A stretch of DNA of 39,863 nucleotides, taken from Pseudomonadota bacterium. Lineage in GTDB: Bacteria > Pseudomonadota > Alphaproteobacteria > Acetobacterales > Acetobacteraceae. The notes under the pieces were generated by a model. It did no database searches, was not told the DNA's origin, and worked only from the letters and a program-made list of their open reading frames with translations. Below are positions 1 to 9,016 of the stretch, piece after piece. The translations under genes were made by a program, and so were the position numbers. The stretch covers positions 1 to 39,863 of the forward strand of contig JAKBAV010000010.1 in the NCBI GenBank assembly GCA_021826225.1, written 5' to 3'. How positions within the stretch are numbered: the first letter of the stretch is position 1; each line of letters starts with the position of its first letter.

Positions 1-623
1 GCGCGTTGCTGGATTTCGGCGTCGGCTGGGGCCGCATCGCCAGGTTTTTTCTGAAGGATGTGGCGGCGGAAAACATATTCGGCATCGATGTCTCCCCGGA
101 GATGATCGAGATCTGCCGCCAGACCTGACGCAGCAATAATTTTATCGTAACGAATCCGTTTCCGCCGACACCGATCCCCGATGCACGATTCGACTTCATC
201 ACCGGCTATTCGGTGTTCTCGCATCTCTCCGAGCCAGCCTGCGCCGCCTGGATGGACGAGTTCCACAGGATATTACGGCCAAACGGAATTGTCGCGCTCA
301 CCACAAGATCGCGCCAGTTTCTTGACGTGTGTGAGGCGCTGAAGCAGCAGAACGTCACCGGCTATGCGAAAGCGATGTCAGAAATTTTCGGGGATTTCGA
401 CGCAGCGCGGGAGCGCTACGACCGTGGCGAATTCGTGCATTCAAATATCGACGGCGTCAGCGGTGGCGGCGCCATGAACGCTTCATTCTATGGCGAAACC
501 TTCATTCCGGAAGAATATGCCCGCACGGCATATGCCGAAAAATTCCACTTGGAAACCTTCCTGTATGACCCAGCAAGGCAGACCCACCCGATCATGGTCT
601 TCTCGAAAAAAAGCGATGTTTAG
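1..623 (+). pseudogene. class I SAM-dependent methyltransferase, 5'-truncated by the window edge and interrupted by an in-frame TGA
   Basis: Reading from base 3, the frame opens on a Rossmann motif I (LDFGVGWGRIA), then motif II (GIDVSPEMIE), and meets TGA at 126-128. The same frame continues without a shift through FDFITGYSVFSHLSE and HRILRPNG, which are the next methyltransferase motifs, to TAG at 621-623. Homology-like sequence therefore lies on both sides of the stop in one frame, so this is a single gene with a nonsense codon (a CGA-to-TGA change would be enough) or a base-call error. An internal GTG at 213 could give a C-terminal fragment lacking the SAM site, which would probably be inactive. 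The methyl acceptor cannot be told. The gene overlaps the convergent tyrS stop by 4 bp. Confidence 0.75.
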
Positions 624-1852
624 GCAAGCCTGACCAGAACATGCTGCTTTTTACCCACCGAGAGTTTCTGCTCGGCTTTCGGCGCGATCATCTGGCCTTC
701 ATCGGCGATCACCACATCATCGAGCCGCGCCCCGCCGCCCCGCACAAGCCGCCTCGCCTCGCCATTGCTGGCGGCCAGCCCGGCGCGCACCAGCAGCGCG
801 AAGGCCGGCAGGCCGCCGCCGAATTCCGCCGCAGAAATCTCAACCATCGGCAGCCCCTCGGCCGCGACCCCCTGCTCAAACAATTTTCGCGCGGTTTCGG
901 CGGCGTCCTCCGCCGCCACGCGGCCATGCGCCAGCGCCGTCGCCTCGGTCGCCAGCACGATTTTCGCGGCGTTGATCCCGGCCCCCTCCAGCGCCTCCAG
1001 CCGTGCGATCTCATCCAGCGCCACATCGGTGAACAGGCGCAGGAACCGGCCGACATCGGCATCCTCCGTATTCCGCCAGAACTGCCAGTAATTATAGGGG
1101 CTGAGCTTATCCGCGCTCAGCCACACGGCCCCGGCGGCGCTCTTACCCATCTTGGCGCCCGAAGCCGTGGTGATCAGCGGTGTCGTGAGCCCGAACACGG
1201 TTTTCTGCTCGGTCCGGCGCACCAGCTCGATGCCCGAGACGATATTGCCCCACTGGTCCGAGCCGCCAAACTGCACCACCACAGTCTCGCGCCGCAGCAA
1301 CTCGCGGAAATCATAGGATTGCAGGATGGAATAATTGAATTCCAGAAAGGTCAGCCCCTGCTCGCGGTCCAGCCTGGATTTCACGGAATCGAATGAGAGC
1401 ATGCGGTTGATGGAAAAATGCACGCCGACCTCGCGCAGCAGCCCGATATAGGAAAGCTTGTCCAGCCAGTCGGCATTATTTACCAGGACCGCGTCATTCG
1501 GCCCGTCGCCGAAGCTCAGAAACGCCTCGAGATTGCGGCGGATGCCGACCATATTGGCGGCAATCTGCTCATCACCCAGCAATTGCCGCGCCTCCTCGCG
1601 AAAACTCGGATCGCCGATCCGCGTCGTGCCGCCGCCCATCAGCGCCACCGGACGGTGGCCATGGCGCTGGAACAGGCGCAGCAGCATAATCGGGATCATA
1701 TGCCCGACATGCAGACTGTCCGCCGTGAGATCGAACCCCGCATAGCCCGCAATGCGCCCCGCCGCGCAGACGGCATCCAGAGCCGCCTCGTCAGTGCATT
1801 GAAACACAAAGCCGCGGGCTTTCGCCTCGGCCAGAAATGCGCTGTTCGCCAT
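620..1852 (-). CDS. tyrS: tyrosine--tRNA ligase
   Basis: Charges tRNA-Tyr with tyrosine in the cytoplasm. The 410-residue product has the class I signature HVGH at 48-51, the KMSKS-type loop K234-MGKS238, the tyrosine-binding region around SDQWGN at 198-203, and a C-terminal S4 RNA-binding domain from about 345. This is the TyrZ/TyrS bacterial length. The start is placed at ATG 1852, preceded by GAGAGG at good spacing. The frame stays open farther upstream, but that extension runs into the divergent anmK and has no family resemblance. The gene is divergent from anmK with 37 bp between start codons and converges on the broken methyltransferase. Confidence 0.97.
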   Translation of the reverse strand: MANSAFLAEAKARGFVFQCTDEAALDAVCAAGRIAGYAGFDLTADSLHVGHMIPIMLLRLFQRHGHRPVALMGGGTTRIGDPSFREEARQLLGDEQIAANMVGIRRNLEAFLSFGDGPNDAVLVNNADWLDKLSYIGLLREVGVHFSINRMLSFDSVKSRLDREQGLTFLEFNYSILQSYDFRELLRRETVVVQFGGSDQWGNIVSGIELVRRTEQKTVFGLTTPLITTASGAKMGKSAAGAVWLSADKLSPYNYWQFWRNTEDADVGRFLRLFTDVALDEIARLEALEGAGINAAKIVLATEATALAHGRVAAEDAAETARKLFEQGVAAEGLPMVEISAAEFGGGLPAFALLVRAGLAASNGEARRLVRGGGARLDDVVIADEGQMIAPKAEQKLSVGKKQHVLVRLA

Positions 1853-1889
1853 ATTCAAATCCTCTCGCGGGCGGGGTAGCAGAGGTTCC

Positions 1890-2984
1890 ATGACCATACA
1901 AACACAAGGCCAGAGCTGGCGCGCCATCGGGCTCATGTCCGGCACCTCGCTCGACGGCATCGACGCCGCCTGGCTGCAGACCGATGGCGAGCGCATCATC
2001 CAGTTCGGCCCCGCCGCCACCCTGCTCTATGAGGACGACATGCGCGCCGATCTGCGCCGCCTGCTCGACCTCGCCCCCCGCATCGGCACGGATGATCCGT
2101 TTCTGCGCGCGGTGGAGCAGCGGCTGACCCGCGACCACGCCCTGGCGGTCGGGCTCACCGGGCAGGGCGCCGATATTATCGGCTTTCACGGCCAGACCAT
2201 ATTGCACCAGCCCGAGCACCATCGCACCTGGCAGATCGGCGATGCCGCACTGCTGGCCCGCCTCGCCCGCATCCCCGTGGTGCATGATTTCCGCGCGGCG
2301 GATGTCGCCGCTGGCGGTCAGGGCGCACCGCTCGCCCCCATATTCCATGCAGCGCTGGCTGCGAATCTGCCCAAACCGCTGCTCATCGTGAATATCGGCG
2401 GGGTCGCCAACATCACCTTCCTCGGCGAAGATGGCGAGATCATCGCCTGTGACACGGGGCCGGGCAACGGACCGCTTGACGATCTGGCGCAGAAATATCT
2501 CGGCACACCCTACGACAAGGACGGCGCCTTCGCCGCCTCGGGGCGCGTTAACCCGGTCCGCCTCGCCGCGCTGCTGGCGCATCCGTATTTCGCCGCGCCC
2601 CCGCCAAAATCGCTCGACCGCCTCACCTTCTCCGCACTCATCGCCCAGGCCACAGCCAACCTCTCCCCGGAGGATGCCGCCGCCACGCTCGCGGCTTTTT
2701 CCGCCACCGCCATAACCGCGGTGCCGCTGCCCGCCCTCCCGCAACAGGTGCTGGTGAGCGGCGGCGGGCGGCACAATGCCACGCTGATGCGCCTGCTCCG
2801 GCAGGCATTCGACGTACCGGTGCACAAGGTGGAGGCGGTGGGCTGGCATGGCGATGCGCTGGAAGCGCAGTGTTTCGCCTTTCTCGCGGTGCGCTCCCTG
2901 CGCGGCCTGCCACTCTCTCTGCCCGGCACCACCGGGGTGCCGCGGCCGCTCACCGGCGGGCGCTATCAGCGCGTGATCTTATAG
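1890..2984 (+). CDS. anmK: anhydro-N-acetylmuramic acid kinase
   Basis: Converts 1,6-anhydro-MurNAc plus ATP to MurNAc-6-phosphate in peptidoglycan recycling. The 364-residue protein opens with the family signature [10 protein letters not shown] at 16-25, followed by FHGQT, DTGPGN and a late VSGGGRHN phosphate/ATP motif of the ASKHA fold. Length matches the family. An AGAGG box lies a few bases before ATG 1890. nagZ lies 23 kb away in the same window and glmS at its end, so three recycling or amino-sugar genes are present but not co-transcribed. The 3' end overlaps the convergent membrane-protein gene by 19 bp. tyrS-anmK divergence is a common alphaproteobacterial arrangement. Confidence 0.96.
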   Translation: MTIQTQGQSWRAIGLMSGTSLDGIDAAWLQTDGERIIQFGPAATLLYEDDMRADLRRLLDLAPRIGTDDPFLRAVEQRLTRDHALAVGLTGQGADIIGFHGQTILHQPEHHRTWQIGDAALLARLARIPVVHDFRAADVAAGGQGAPLAPIFHAALAANLPKPLLIVNIGGVANITFLGEDGEIIACDTGPGNGPLDDLAQKYLGTPYDKDGAFAASGRVNPVRLAALLAHPYFAAPPPKSLDRLTFSALIAQATANLSPEDAAATLAAFSATAITAVPLPALPQQVLVSGGGRHNATLMRLLRQAFDVPVHKVEAVGWHGDALEAQCFAFLAVRSLRGLPLSLPGTTGVPRPLTGGRYQRVIL

Positions 2985-4741
2985 AGCCTCCAGCCCTCGG
3001 CATTGCTACCCATGAGGCTGAGCCAGGGAGGCGGCGCATTGGCTTCCATTGCATCCCAGAACGTCTCACGAGGCATATCCTCCACCAGCGCGTAGCGGCC
3101 GGGCAGCGGGCAGAACAGCACGAAGTCCGCGCCCGTCGCGGTGATGGCGGCCGGAACCGTGGTCCCGGGCATGGCACGCCAGGCGGCACGGTCGCGCATA
3201 TAGCCCGCCACGCCATGGTGGTAGAGCGAGCCCACAGTCTCGATCTTGCTGCGGTAGAGCAATTCCGGTGTGTATTGCGGCTCGGCCAGCACGATTTTGC
3301 CCGCGACCGGCGCCAGCAGCGGCGCGATATGGCGCAGGTCGCATGATGGGTAGGTCGCCCCGGCCGACGCACCCGCCACAACGGGGGCTGGTGCTGCCAG
3401 GGCGGTGGCCAGCGGCACCGCCAGTACCAGCACCAGCGCGGCAATCCGGGCAAAACCCGCGCGCCCTGGATGCTCCGCCCAGGCCGAGCTCATCTCGCTG
3501 ATGGCCACCGGCAGCATGCCCGCCGCGAGCAATGTGGGAAATCCGGCAAACAGCATAAACCTGGCGCCAAGCACCAGGCAGACCACGCCGCACAATGCGA
3601 TATACAGCCACACCGCGCGCTGGCGCCGCCGCGGCGCGAACAGCGCGGATACCGCCATCGCCTCGAAATCAACCGGCTGCCCCGCAAGGCCGCGCCAAAA
3701 GGCATAAAGCACGGCGCAGAGGCCAGGAAACAGGAATACCACCAGCGCGGCGCCGCGCAGCGGCTGCTGCTCCGAGATAACACCGAAAAACGCCCGCGCC
3801 TCGGCTGGCGGCAAAATCCCGTACGGCCCCATGACAACGCGCGGGAAACTGACGATCCATACCGCCATCAGCCCTCCCAGCAGCGCCACGCCCAACGGTC
3901 CGCGCGCGCGGCGCAGCCACGGCCAGCTCCGCCCTTGCAGGCGCGCCAGCAGCGCCGTGCCACCCAGCAGCAACAGTGCCATCGTCAGGTACACGTAGGA
4001 GATACGGTCCACCGCCGGATTACCGTAACCGCCACCCGGCGGGTCGACAAAGAAGCCAAACCCCAGCACATCGAAACAGCCCGCCGCCGTGGCCAGCAGC
4101 ACCACGCCGTTACCCACCTGCCACCAGCGCAGCAGCAACATGGCATAGGCGGCGAGAACAAACGGCATGGTTTCAGGCGTCAGCCAGATGGCGAACCCAC
4201 CCGCAGCCCCGGCGAGAAACCCGTACCAGCGGTCATCGCGCCAGGCCCGCGCCACACAACCCGTGGTGAGAGCGATCATGGCCAGAAGCAGGACATGGTA
4301 GTGCACCACGCCAGGGATTGCGATTGTGGTGAAGCCTGGCAGCACGGCGGCGGCAATGGCGGCGGTCCACAAATAGCGCCGTGTGGCGAAGGGCTCCACG
4401 GCCCAGGCCAGCACAAGCCCGAGAAACCCCACGCCAAGCGGCCCCAGCACCACCCCAGCCGCATACAGAGCCTTGTGCCAGCCCAGGAACGGCGCCAGCG
4501 GCGCGGCCATCAGCCAGAGCAGCGCATCGAGCAGGCGCGACCATTCCACGTAGACACCCGCCCCGGAATCGTCGCGCGCGACACTCACCACCAGATGCCC
4601 GGCGCGTATCCCCTGCTCGATGCGCAGCAGGCGCATGTAGCTGTCCGGGTCGTTCAGGCTGCCGGCCAGCACGGCGGGCCAATCATGCCAGCCGAGCAGG
4701 ATGTTCAGCCCGGCGGCAAGCAGAAACAGCAGCGGGTACAT
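2966..4741 (-). CDS. polytopic membrane protein, STT3/PglB-like GT-C glycosyltransferase candidate
   Basis: I do not recognise a named gene. The 591-residue product has roughly a dozen hydrophobic segments (first at about 2-18) and a soluble C-terminal portion of about 140 residues from about 450. Just after the first segment comes NDPDSYMRLLRIEQG (30-44), which resembles the acidic first-loop motif of STT3/AglB/PglB oligosaccharyltransferases and related GT-C enzymes. The WWDYG sequon-binding motif of true oligosaccharyltransferases is not seen, so transfer of a lipid-linked sugar to some other acceptor is the safer inference. Its ATG (4741) overlaps the stop of the upstream FMN glutamate-synthase-like gene in TGATG, implying translational coupling. 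Confidence 0.7.
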   Translation of the reverse strand: MYPLLFLLAAGLNILLGWHDWPAVLAGSLNDPDSYMRLLRIEQGIRAGHLVVSVARDDSGAGVYVEWSRLLDALLWLMAAPLAPFLGWHKALYAAGVVLGPLGVGFLGLVLAWAVEPFATRRYLWTAAIAAAVLPGFTTIAIPGVVHYHVLLLAMIALTTGCVARAWRDDRWYGFLAGAAGGFAIWLTPETMPFVLAAYAMLLLRWWQVGNGVVLLATAAGCFDVLGFGFFVDPPGGGYGNPAVDRISYVYLTMALLLLGGTALLARLQGRSWPWLRRARGPLGVALLGGLMAVWIVSFPRVVMGPYGILPPAEARAFFGVISEQQPLRGAALVVFLFPGLCAVLYAFWRGLAGQPVDFEAMAVSALFAPRRRQRAVWLYIALCGVVCLVLGARFMLFAGFPTLLAAGMLPVAISEMSSAWAEHPGRAGFARIAALVLVLAVPLATALAAPAPVVAGASAGATYPSCDLRHIAPLLAPVAGKIVLAEPQYTPELLYRSKIETVGSLYHHGVAGYMRDRAAWRAMPGTTVPAAITATGADFVLFCPLPGRYALVEDMPRETFWDAMEANAPPPWLSLMGSNAEGWRLYKITR

Positions 4742-6162
4742 CAGCCCGACATCGCCCGGAACCCAGCCACGCCGCGCTCGATCTCGGTTACGTGTTTCGG
4801 CGCGAACAGGCTGGCATTCGAGAGCCCGCAGCTATGCGCGATGATCTCTACCTCTTCGCGCATCTTCTGCGCGTAACGCGCCACGCGCACCGCCTTATCG
4901 GCCGGGTCCAGCCCCGCGATGAGCCGTGGCTCGACAGCGGTAACGCCGGTCGGGCAGCGCCCGGAGCCGCATTTCATGGCCTGGATGCAGCCCAGCGAGA
5001 ACATGAAGCCGCGCGCCGAGGATACCAGATCCGCCCCCATGCAGAGCGCCCAGGCGACCTTGTCCGGCGTGACCAGCTTGCCCGAGGCGATGATGCGGAT
5101 GCGCCCGGCCAAGCCGTGCTCGTAGCGCATGGCCGACACATAAGGCAGCGCCTGGGTGATGGGCAGACCGACATAATCGGCCAGCGGTTCGGGCGCAGCA
5201 CCAGTGCCACCCTCACCGCCATCAATCTGGATAAAATCCGGGCAATGCGCCGGGTTTTCCGCGCAGTCATGGAACCATTCATCGAGAAAGCCCGGATCGC
5301 CCAGCACGAATTTCACCCCGACCGGCTTGCCGGTGATCTCGCGCACCCGGGCGATGAATACGCCCAGCTCCTGCAAATTACCGATATCCTTGTGCCGGTT
5401 CGGCGAGATGGAGGGCTGGCCAACCGGAATGCCGCGGATCTTGGCGACCTCCTCCGTCACCTTATTGCCCGGCAATATCCCGCCTTTGCCCGGCTTGGCG
5501 CCCTGCGCCAGCTTGATCTCGAACATCTTGACCTGCGGATAGGCAGCGACCACGCGCAGCCGTTCCTCGGACAGCTCGCCCGCGACATCGCGCACGCCAT
5601 ATTTCGCGGTGCCGATCTGCATCACGATATCCGCCCCGCCATCGAGATGGTAGGAGCTGAGCCCACCCTCCCCGGTGCTCATATAAACCTCGCCGAGCCT
5701 CGCCCCGCGCGACAGCGCCGTAACCGCGGCATGGCTCAGCGCGCCATACGACATGCCGGAGATGTTGAAAAAGCTCCGCGCCATGAATGGCTCACGGCAG
5801 GTGCCCGGCCCCTCCGTTATGCCGATCATCTTGCCGGGATAGGATTTCTGCTCCTCCTCGAGAATCGGGAAGGTGGCATTGCGGAAAATAAAGCTCGGCA
5901 CCGCCTCGGAGCCGAAGGAGATGAGGTTGGAGACGCCTTTGGCCGAGCGGTACACCCAGCTCCGCTCCATCCGGTTGAACGGCCGCTCCGCCCAGTCCGG
6001 CAGATACTGATATTGCCGCATATATTCGCCCCAGGTCTCGGCGAAATAACGGACATGGCCGATAACCGGGAAATTCCGCAAGATCGTGTGGTGCGTCTGG
6101 CGGATGTCGTGCAGATAGACCAGCGCCAGAAAAATAATGGCGATAACGAAAAAAACCAGCAT
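4741..6162 (-). CDS. FMN-binding glutamate synthase family protein, membrane-anchored
   Basis: The 473-residue protein has an N-terminal membrane segment (residues 1-17) followed by the FMN/Fe-S synthase domain of GltB-type glutamate synthases. It lacks the N-terminal glutaminase domain and the C-terminal GXGXG beta-helix of full GltB. Visible motifs include STGEGG, the QIDGGEGGTGAAP loop, and C392-x5-C398-x4-C403, matching the [3Fe-4S] ligand spacing of glutamate synthase. Such stand-alone domains (YerD-like) are widespread, and their substrate is not settled. ATG 6162 is chosen because GGGGAG precedes it and the membrane segment begins there; the frame is open upstream but overlaps the divergent phosphatase. 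It is the first gene of a two-gene unit with the GT-C protein. Confidence 0.85.
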   Translation of the reverse strand: MLVFFVIAIIFLALVYLHDIRQTHHTILRNFPVIGHVRYFAETWGEYMRQYQYLPDWAERPFNRMERSWVYRSAKGVSNLISFGSEAVPSFIFRNATFPILEEEQKSYPGKMIGITEGPGTCREPFMARSFFNISGMSYGALSHAAVTALSRGARLGEVYMSTGEGGLSSYHLDGGADIVMQIGTAKYGVRDVAGELSEERLRVVAAYPQVKMFEIKLAQGAKPGKGGILPGNKVTEEVAKIRGIPVGQPSISPNRHKDIGNLQELGVFIARVREITGKPVGVKFVLGDPGFLDEWFHDCAENPAHCPDFIQIDGGEGGTGAAPEPLADYVGLPITQALPYVSAMRYEHGLAGRIRIIASGKLVTPDKVAWALCMGADLVSSARGFMFSLGCIQAMKCGSGRCPTGVTAVEPRLIAGLDPADKAVRVARYAQKMREEVEIIAHSCGLSNASLFAPKHVTEIERGVAGFRAMSG

Positions 6163-6223
6163 GTTGACACTCCCCGTCGCCCGGCTTTTACGCCCCCTCG
6201 CAAGGGAGGGCCAGGGCCCGAAT

Positions 6224-6252
6224 TTGAACTTCCGCCCTCGCGCGCCTAGATT
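6224..6252 (+). promoter_or_regulatory. candidate promoter with predicted start at the phosphatase ATG
   Basis: TTGAAC at 6224-6229 and TAGATT at 6247-6252 are separated by 17 bp, each matching four of six consensus positions. The expected transcription start is about 6259, which is the A of the phosphatase ATG. No Shine-Dalgarno sequence lies before that ATG, so the mRNA may be leaderless. This was read by eye only. Confidence 0.4.
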
Positions 6253-6258
6253 TACGGC

Positions 6259-6822
6259 ATGACCCTGCCCTTCAAGATCACCATTTGCGGCCTCGCGGAG
6301 CTGCGCCAGCACCGCGATGCCCGCGTCAGCCATGTCCTCTCCATTCTCGACCCGGAATTTCCCGCCCCCACCGCCTTCGCCGATTACGGCGCGCATACGC
6401 GGTTGGAGCTGCGCTTCGACGACATCATCCACGAGCAGGAAATGCTGCGGGCGCCGCAGCCGGCGCATGTCGAGGCGCTGCTGAAATTCGGCGCCGGGCT
6501 GGAGCGCGTGACCGAGGCCCACCTGCTTGTGCATTGCCACATGGGCATCTCGCGCAGCACCGCCTCCACCGCCCTGCTGGTTGCCCAGGCGGCACCTGCC
6601 ATGCCGCCGGACGAGATATTTGCCGCCTTGCATAAAATCCGCCCGCAGATCTGGCCGAACCTGCGCATCATCGAGATGGGCGATGAAAAGCTCGGCCGCA
6701 ACGGCACCATGGTTGCCGCCTTGCGCCAGCTATACCGCCGGCAGATCGAGGCGGACCCCAACTGGGTGAGCGAGATGCGCGCCGGGGGCCGTGGCCGCGA
6801 GATAAACCTCGCCTATTCATAG
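6259..6822 (+). CDS. cysteine-based protein tyrosine / dual-specificity phosphatase
   Basis: The 187-residue cytoplasmic protein carries the CX5R phosphatase loop: C93-HMGIS-R99 followed by S100, within VHCHMGISRS. A FDD motif at 53-55 could supply the general acid. It resembles small alphaproteobacterial tyrosine phosphatase-like proteins of unknown substrate. The gene is divergent from the FMN glutamate-synthase-like gene across 96 bp. No Shine-Dalgarno precedes ATG 6259, and a possible promoter is positioned for leaderless transcription. Substrate could be protein, phosphoinositide-like or RNA 5' phosphate; sequence alone does not decide. Confidence 0.85.
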   Translation: MTLPFKITICGLAELRQHRDARVSHVLSILDPEFPAPTAFADYGAHTRLELRFDDIIHEQEMLRAPQPAHVEALLKFGAGLERVTEAHLLVHCHMGISRSTASTALLVAQAAPAMPPDEIFAALHKIRPQIWPNLRIIEMGDEKLGRNGTMVAALRQLYRRQIEADPNWVSEMRAGGRGREINLAYS

Positions 6823-6969
6823 CCACTACGCGCCCAAACATCGCCGGAGGGATGCTGCACGGCGCGGCGGGCCGGGTGGCTGGCAAGGACATCTGAGAGC
6901 CGCTAAACTACTTTCCACAACGATTAGCATACGCCCACATGGCAACATACACGGGCGCGGGGGATGAAT

Positions 6970-8250
6970 ATGGCGGACCAGATGACACTCGACTCCATCC
7001 GTGTGGATTTCCCCGGCGCGCCACCGCATGTGCCGAAGGACCGGATCGTCGACCTGAACTTCGCCATGGGCAGCCAGCCCAACGATCTGGTCGATCCCTA
7101 CGAGCCGTTCGAATGGCTGGCCGGGCCGGAGATCCCGCGTTTGCTGTATAACGTACCACCCAAATCCGGCATGGGCGCCGTTACCAATTCGGGCACGGGC
7201 AACTGGGTTGCCACACATTACGAGGACATCAACCGGATCTACACCGATAACGAGTATTTCTCGAACAAGGGCGCGGCCGAATTCCAGCGGCTGATCGGCG
7301 AGACCTTCCGCTCCATCCCGCTCGGTGTCGACCTGCCGGACCATACCAAATACCGCATGTATCTGATGCCGTATTTCTCCCCGGCGCGCATCTCGCGCGA
7401 CCTTGAACCATGGATCCGCGAGATCGTGGTCGAGATGATCGACGCCATCGCGGTCAAGGGCGAGGTTGACATGGCCTGGGATTTCGCCCGCGTCTTCCCG
7501 GTACGCATCTTCATGGGGCTCATGGGGTTCCCTGCGCCCATGTTCGAACAGTTCCTGGCCTGGGAATGGGACATCCTGCATACCGGCAGCCTGGAGAAGA
7601 TGCAGGCCGCCCTGCGCGGCGTTCTGGAATTCCTGCGCGGCTTCATCGCCGAGAAGGAAAAACATCCGGACGAATTTCTCACCTCAGCCATCGTGAACGG
7701 CAAAATCCAGGGTAAGGGCCTGACCGAGGAAGAAAAAATCGGCATGGTCTGGTTCCTCTGGCTCGGCGGGCTGGATACGGTGGCGGCGACCATCGCCCAG
7801 ATGTTCCGCCGCATGGCGCTACAGCCCGACATCCAGACCATGCTGCGCGGCCACCCGGAACTCATCAACGGCGCTGTCGAGGAGTTTCTGCGCACCCAGC
7901 CGATCCTCAGCTCGGCGCGCACCGCCTTCAAGGATTTTGAATGGCACGGCATGCAGATCAAAAAAGGTGAGAGCTTCTCCTGCCTCAACCCCGCCGGCAA
8001 TTTTGATGCCGCCCGCTTCCCCAACCCGCGCGTGTTCGACCCCACCCGCATCGGCAACCGGCATTTCACCTTCATCGGTGGTATCCATGCCTGCCTGGGC
8101 GCGCATCTCGCCAGGCGGGAGCTGCGCCTGCTGCTGGAGGAATGGTTCAAGCGCATCCCGGAATTCCGCGTCAAACCGGGTGCCGATACCACCGTGTTCC
8201 CCGGCCTGCTCTCCATCCGCAACCTGCCGCTGGTATGGGATGTGAAGTAA
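6970..8250 (+). CDS. cytochrome P450 monooxygenase
   Basis: A soluble bacterial class I P450 of 426 residues, numbered from ATG 6970. It has the I-helix oxygen-activation motif GGLDT at 266-270, the K-helix E305-x-x-R308, and the heme loop FIGGIHACLG with axial Cys375, followed by an L-helix rich in Leu/Arg. ATG 6970 is preferred over in-frame ATG 6964 because GGGGG sits six bases before it; 6964 has no room for a ribosome site. No ferredoxin or ferredoxin reductase gene is adjacent, so electrons must come from elsewhere. Substrate is unknown. It converges on the cupin gene over a strong hairpin. Confidence 0.95.
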   Translation: MADQMTLDSIRVDFPGAPPHVPKDRIVDLNFAMGSQPNDLVDPYEPFEWLAGPEIPRLLYNVPPKSGMGAVTNSGTGNWVATHYEDINRIYTDNEYFSNKGAAEFQRLIGETFRSIPLGVDLPDHTKYRMYLMPYFSPARISRDLEPWIREIVVEMIDAIAVKGEVDMAWDFARVFPVRIFMGLMGFPAPMFEQFLAWEWDILHTGSLEKMQAALRGVLEFLRGFIAEKEKHPDEFLTSAIVNGKIQGKGLTEEEKIGMVWFLWLGGLDTVAATIAQMFRRMALQPDIQTMLRGHPELINGAVEEFLRTQPILSSARTAFKDFEWHGMQIKKGESFSCLNPAGNFDAARFPNPRVFDPTRIGNRHFTFIGGIHACLGAHLARRELRLLLEEWFKRIPEFRVKPGADTTVFPGLLSIRNLPLVWDVK

Positions 8251-8258
8251 AACGGCAA

Positions 8259-8294
8259 GGCGGCAGGGCGGCAAGGGCGAAGCCGCCTGCCGCC
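8259..8294. terminator. strong GC-rich inverted repeat between convergent genes
   Basis: Arms GGCGGCAGGGCGGC (8259-8272) and GCCGCCTGCCGCC (8282-8294) pair over 13 bp with one bulged G around a 9-base loop. It lies in the only gap between the P450 stop and the cupin stop. There is no T-run on either strand, so it may act as an mRNA 3' stabiliser or a Rho-associated bidirectional end rather than a classical intrinsic terminator. Confidence 0.6.
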
Positions 8295-8321
8295 ATGCCG
8301 GCTCGCCGCCGGATCAGCCCA

Positions 8322-8795
8322 TCAGTATGCCGTGCCGTCCTTATGGGCGAACCGCCACCTCCCGTCATCGGCCATGACAGCCTGAATGTCATCATCCGGA
8401 TAGCTTACCTCGTCACCCACTGTGCGATCGCCGATTTCCAGGATCAGGCAATCTTGCGCGGTGCGGTTTTCCAGATGGTGCGCCATGCCGCCCGCGGCGA
8501 ATCCCGCCACCATGCCGGGACGAAGCTGTGTCTCCCCCACGCCGGTGAGCAGAGTCGGCTCGCCTTGCAGCACATAAATAAATTCATCTTGACGCGCGTG
8601 CTGGTGGTGCAGGGCGGATACCGCCCCCGGCGCCAGGCAGGTCAGGTTCACCCCAAAATTCTTCAAGCCGAACAGATCGCCGAGCGGCCGCTTGAAACGT
8701 CCCGCCATGCGCGAGGCAAATGGCTCTGGGTAGTTGCTTGGCTTCACGCGAGCCGGGGCATCGGTGGCCATTATCACAGGCGGGCGATCGGTCAT
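8322..8795 (-). CDS. cupin-domain protein
   Basis: A 157-residue single-domain cupin. Motif 1 shows HHQHARQDEF with H64, H66 and E71; motif 2 has PGMVAG followed by H106 and N110, so the metal-binding histidines and glutamate are all present. Small cupins of this kind are metal-dependent enzymes or sugar/auxin-like ligand binders, and the sequence does not say which. ATG 8795 is chosen because AAGGAAA precedes it by six bases; the open frame upstream has no cupin resemblance. A perfect 13-bp palindrome lies 19-31 bp upstream of the start. It converges on the P450 gene. Confidence 0.88.
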   Translation of the reverse strand: MTDRPPVIMATDAPARVKPSNYPEPFASRMAGRFKRPLGDLFGLKNFGVNLTCLAPGAVSALHHQHARQDEFIYVLQGEPTLLTGVGETQLRPGMVAGFAAGGMAHHLENRTAQDCLILEIGDRTVGDEVSYPDDDIQAVMADDGRWRFAHKDGTAY

Positions 8796-8813
8796 GGCGG
8801 TTTCCTTGACGCT

Positions 8814-8826
8814 TGAATTAAATTCA
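8814..8826. promoter_or_regulatory. perfect 13-bp palindrome upstream of cupin gene (candidate operator)
   Basis: TGAATT-A-AATTCA is a perfect dyad at 8814-8826. Read on the minus strand it contains TTTAAT, five of six matches to a -10 box, 22-27 bp before the cupin ATG. No good -35 was found. AT-rich sequence is rare here, which makes the dyad stand out. A repressor site overlapping the -10 is the simplest reading. Confidence 0.4.
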
Positions 8827-9016
8827 GTTGCCGGAATGGAAGCCTGGCCCCTAATCCATATGGCAAGTTTCCTTGGCTTCAAAGCCTCGGGCTTCACGGG
8901 CACATGTAGAGATCAATGCAATGAGCCATCATCAGGGTCCGCGTCGGCAAACCTATAACGCCGTTGACCCTGGGCCACGCATGTCGGACCATGTCCTGGT
9001 GTTCTTAGCATGAAAG

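Noticed and set aside
126-128. Selenocysteine recoding of the TGA in the methyltransferase
   Set aside because: The codon falls in a non-catalytic stretch (RQT-TGA-RSN), and no stem-loop or sel genes were noticed.
3470-4876. 468-codon plus-strand open frame opposite the GT-C membrane protein
   Set aside because: High-GC antisense shadow, rich in Gln/Arg/His with no domain features.
4381-6249. 622-codon open frame on the plus strand opposite the FMN glutamate-synthase-like gene
   Set aside because: It has Arg/Pro/Ala-rich shadow composition, no recognisable motif and lies antisense to a gene with clear family motifs.
8796-9016. Possible tRNA or small RNA gene in the largest gap (221 bp)
   Set aside because: No cloverleaf arms or CCA-like end seen. 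Only the AT-rich palindrome and an unconvincing TTGACC/GACCAT pair stand out.
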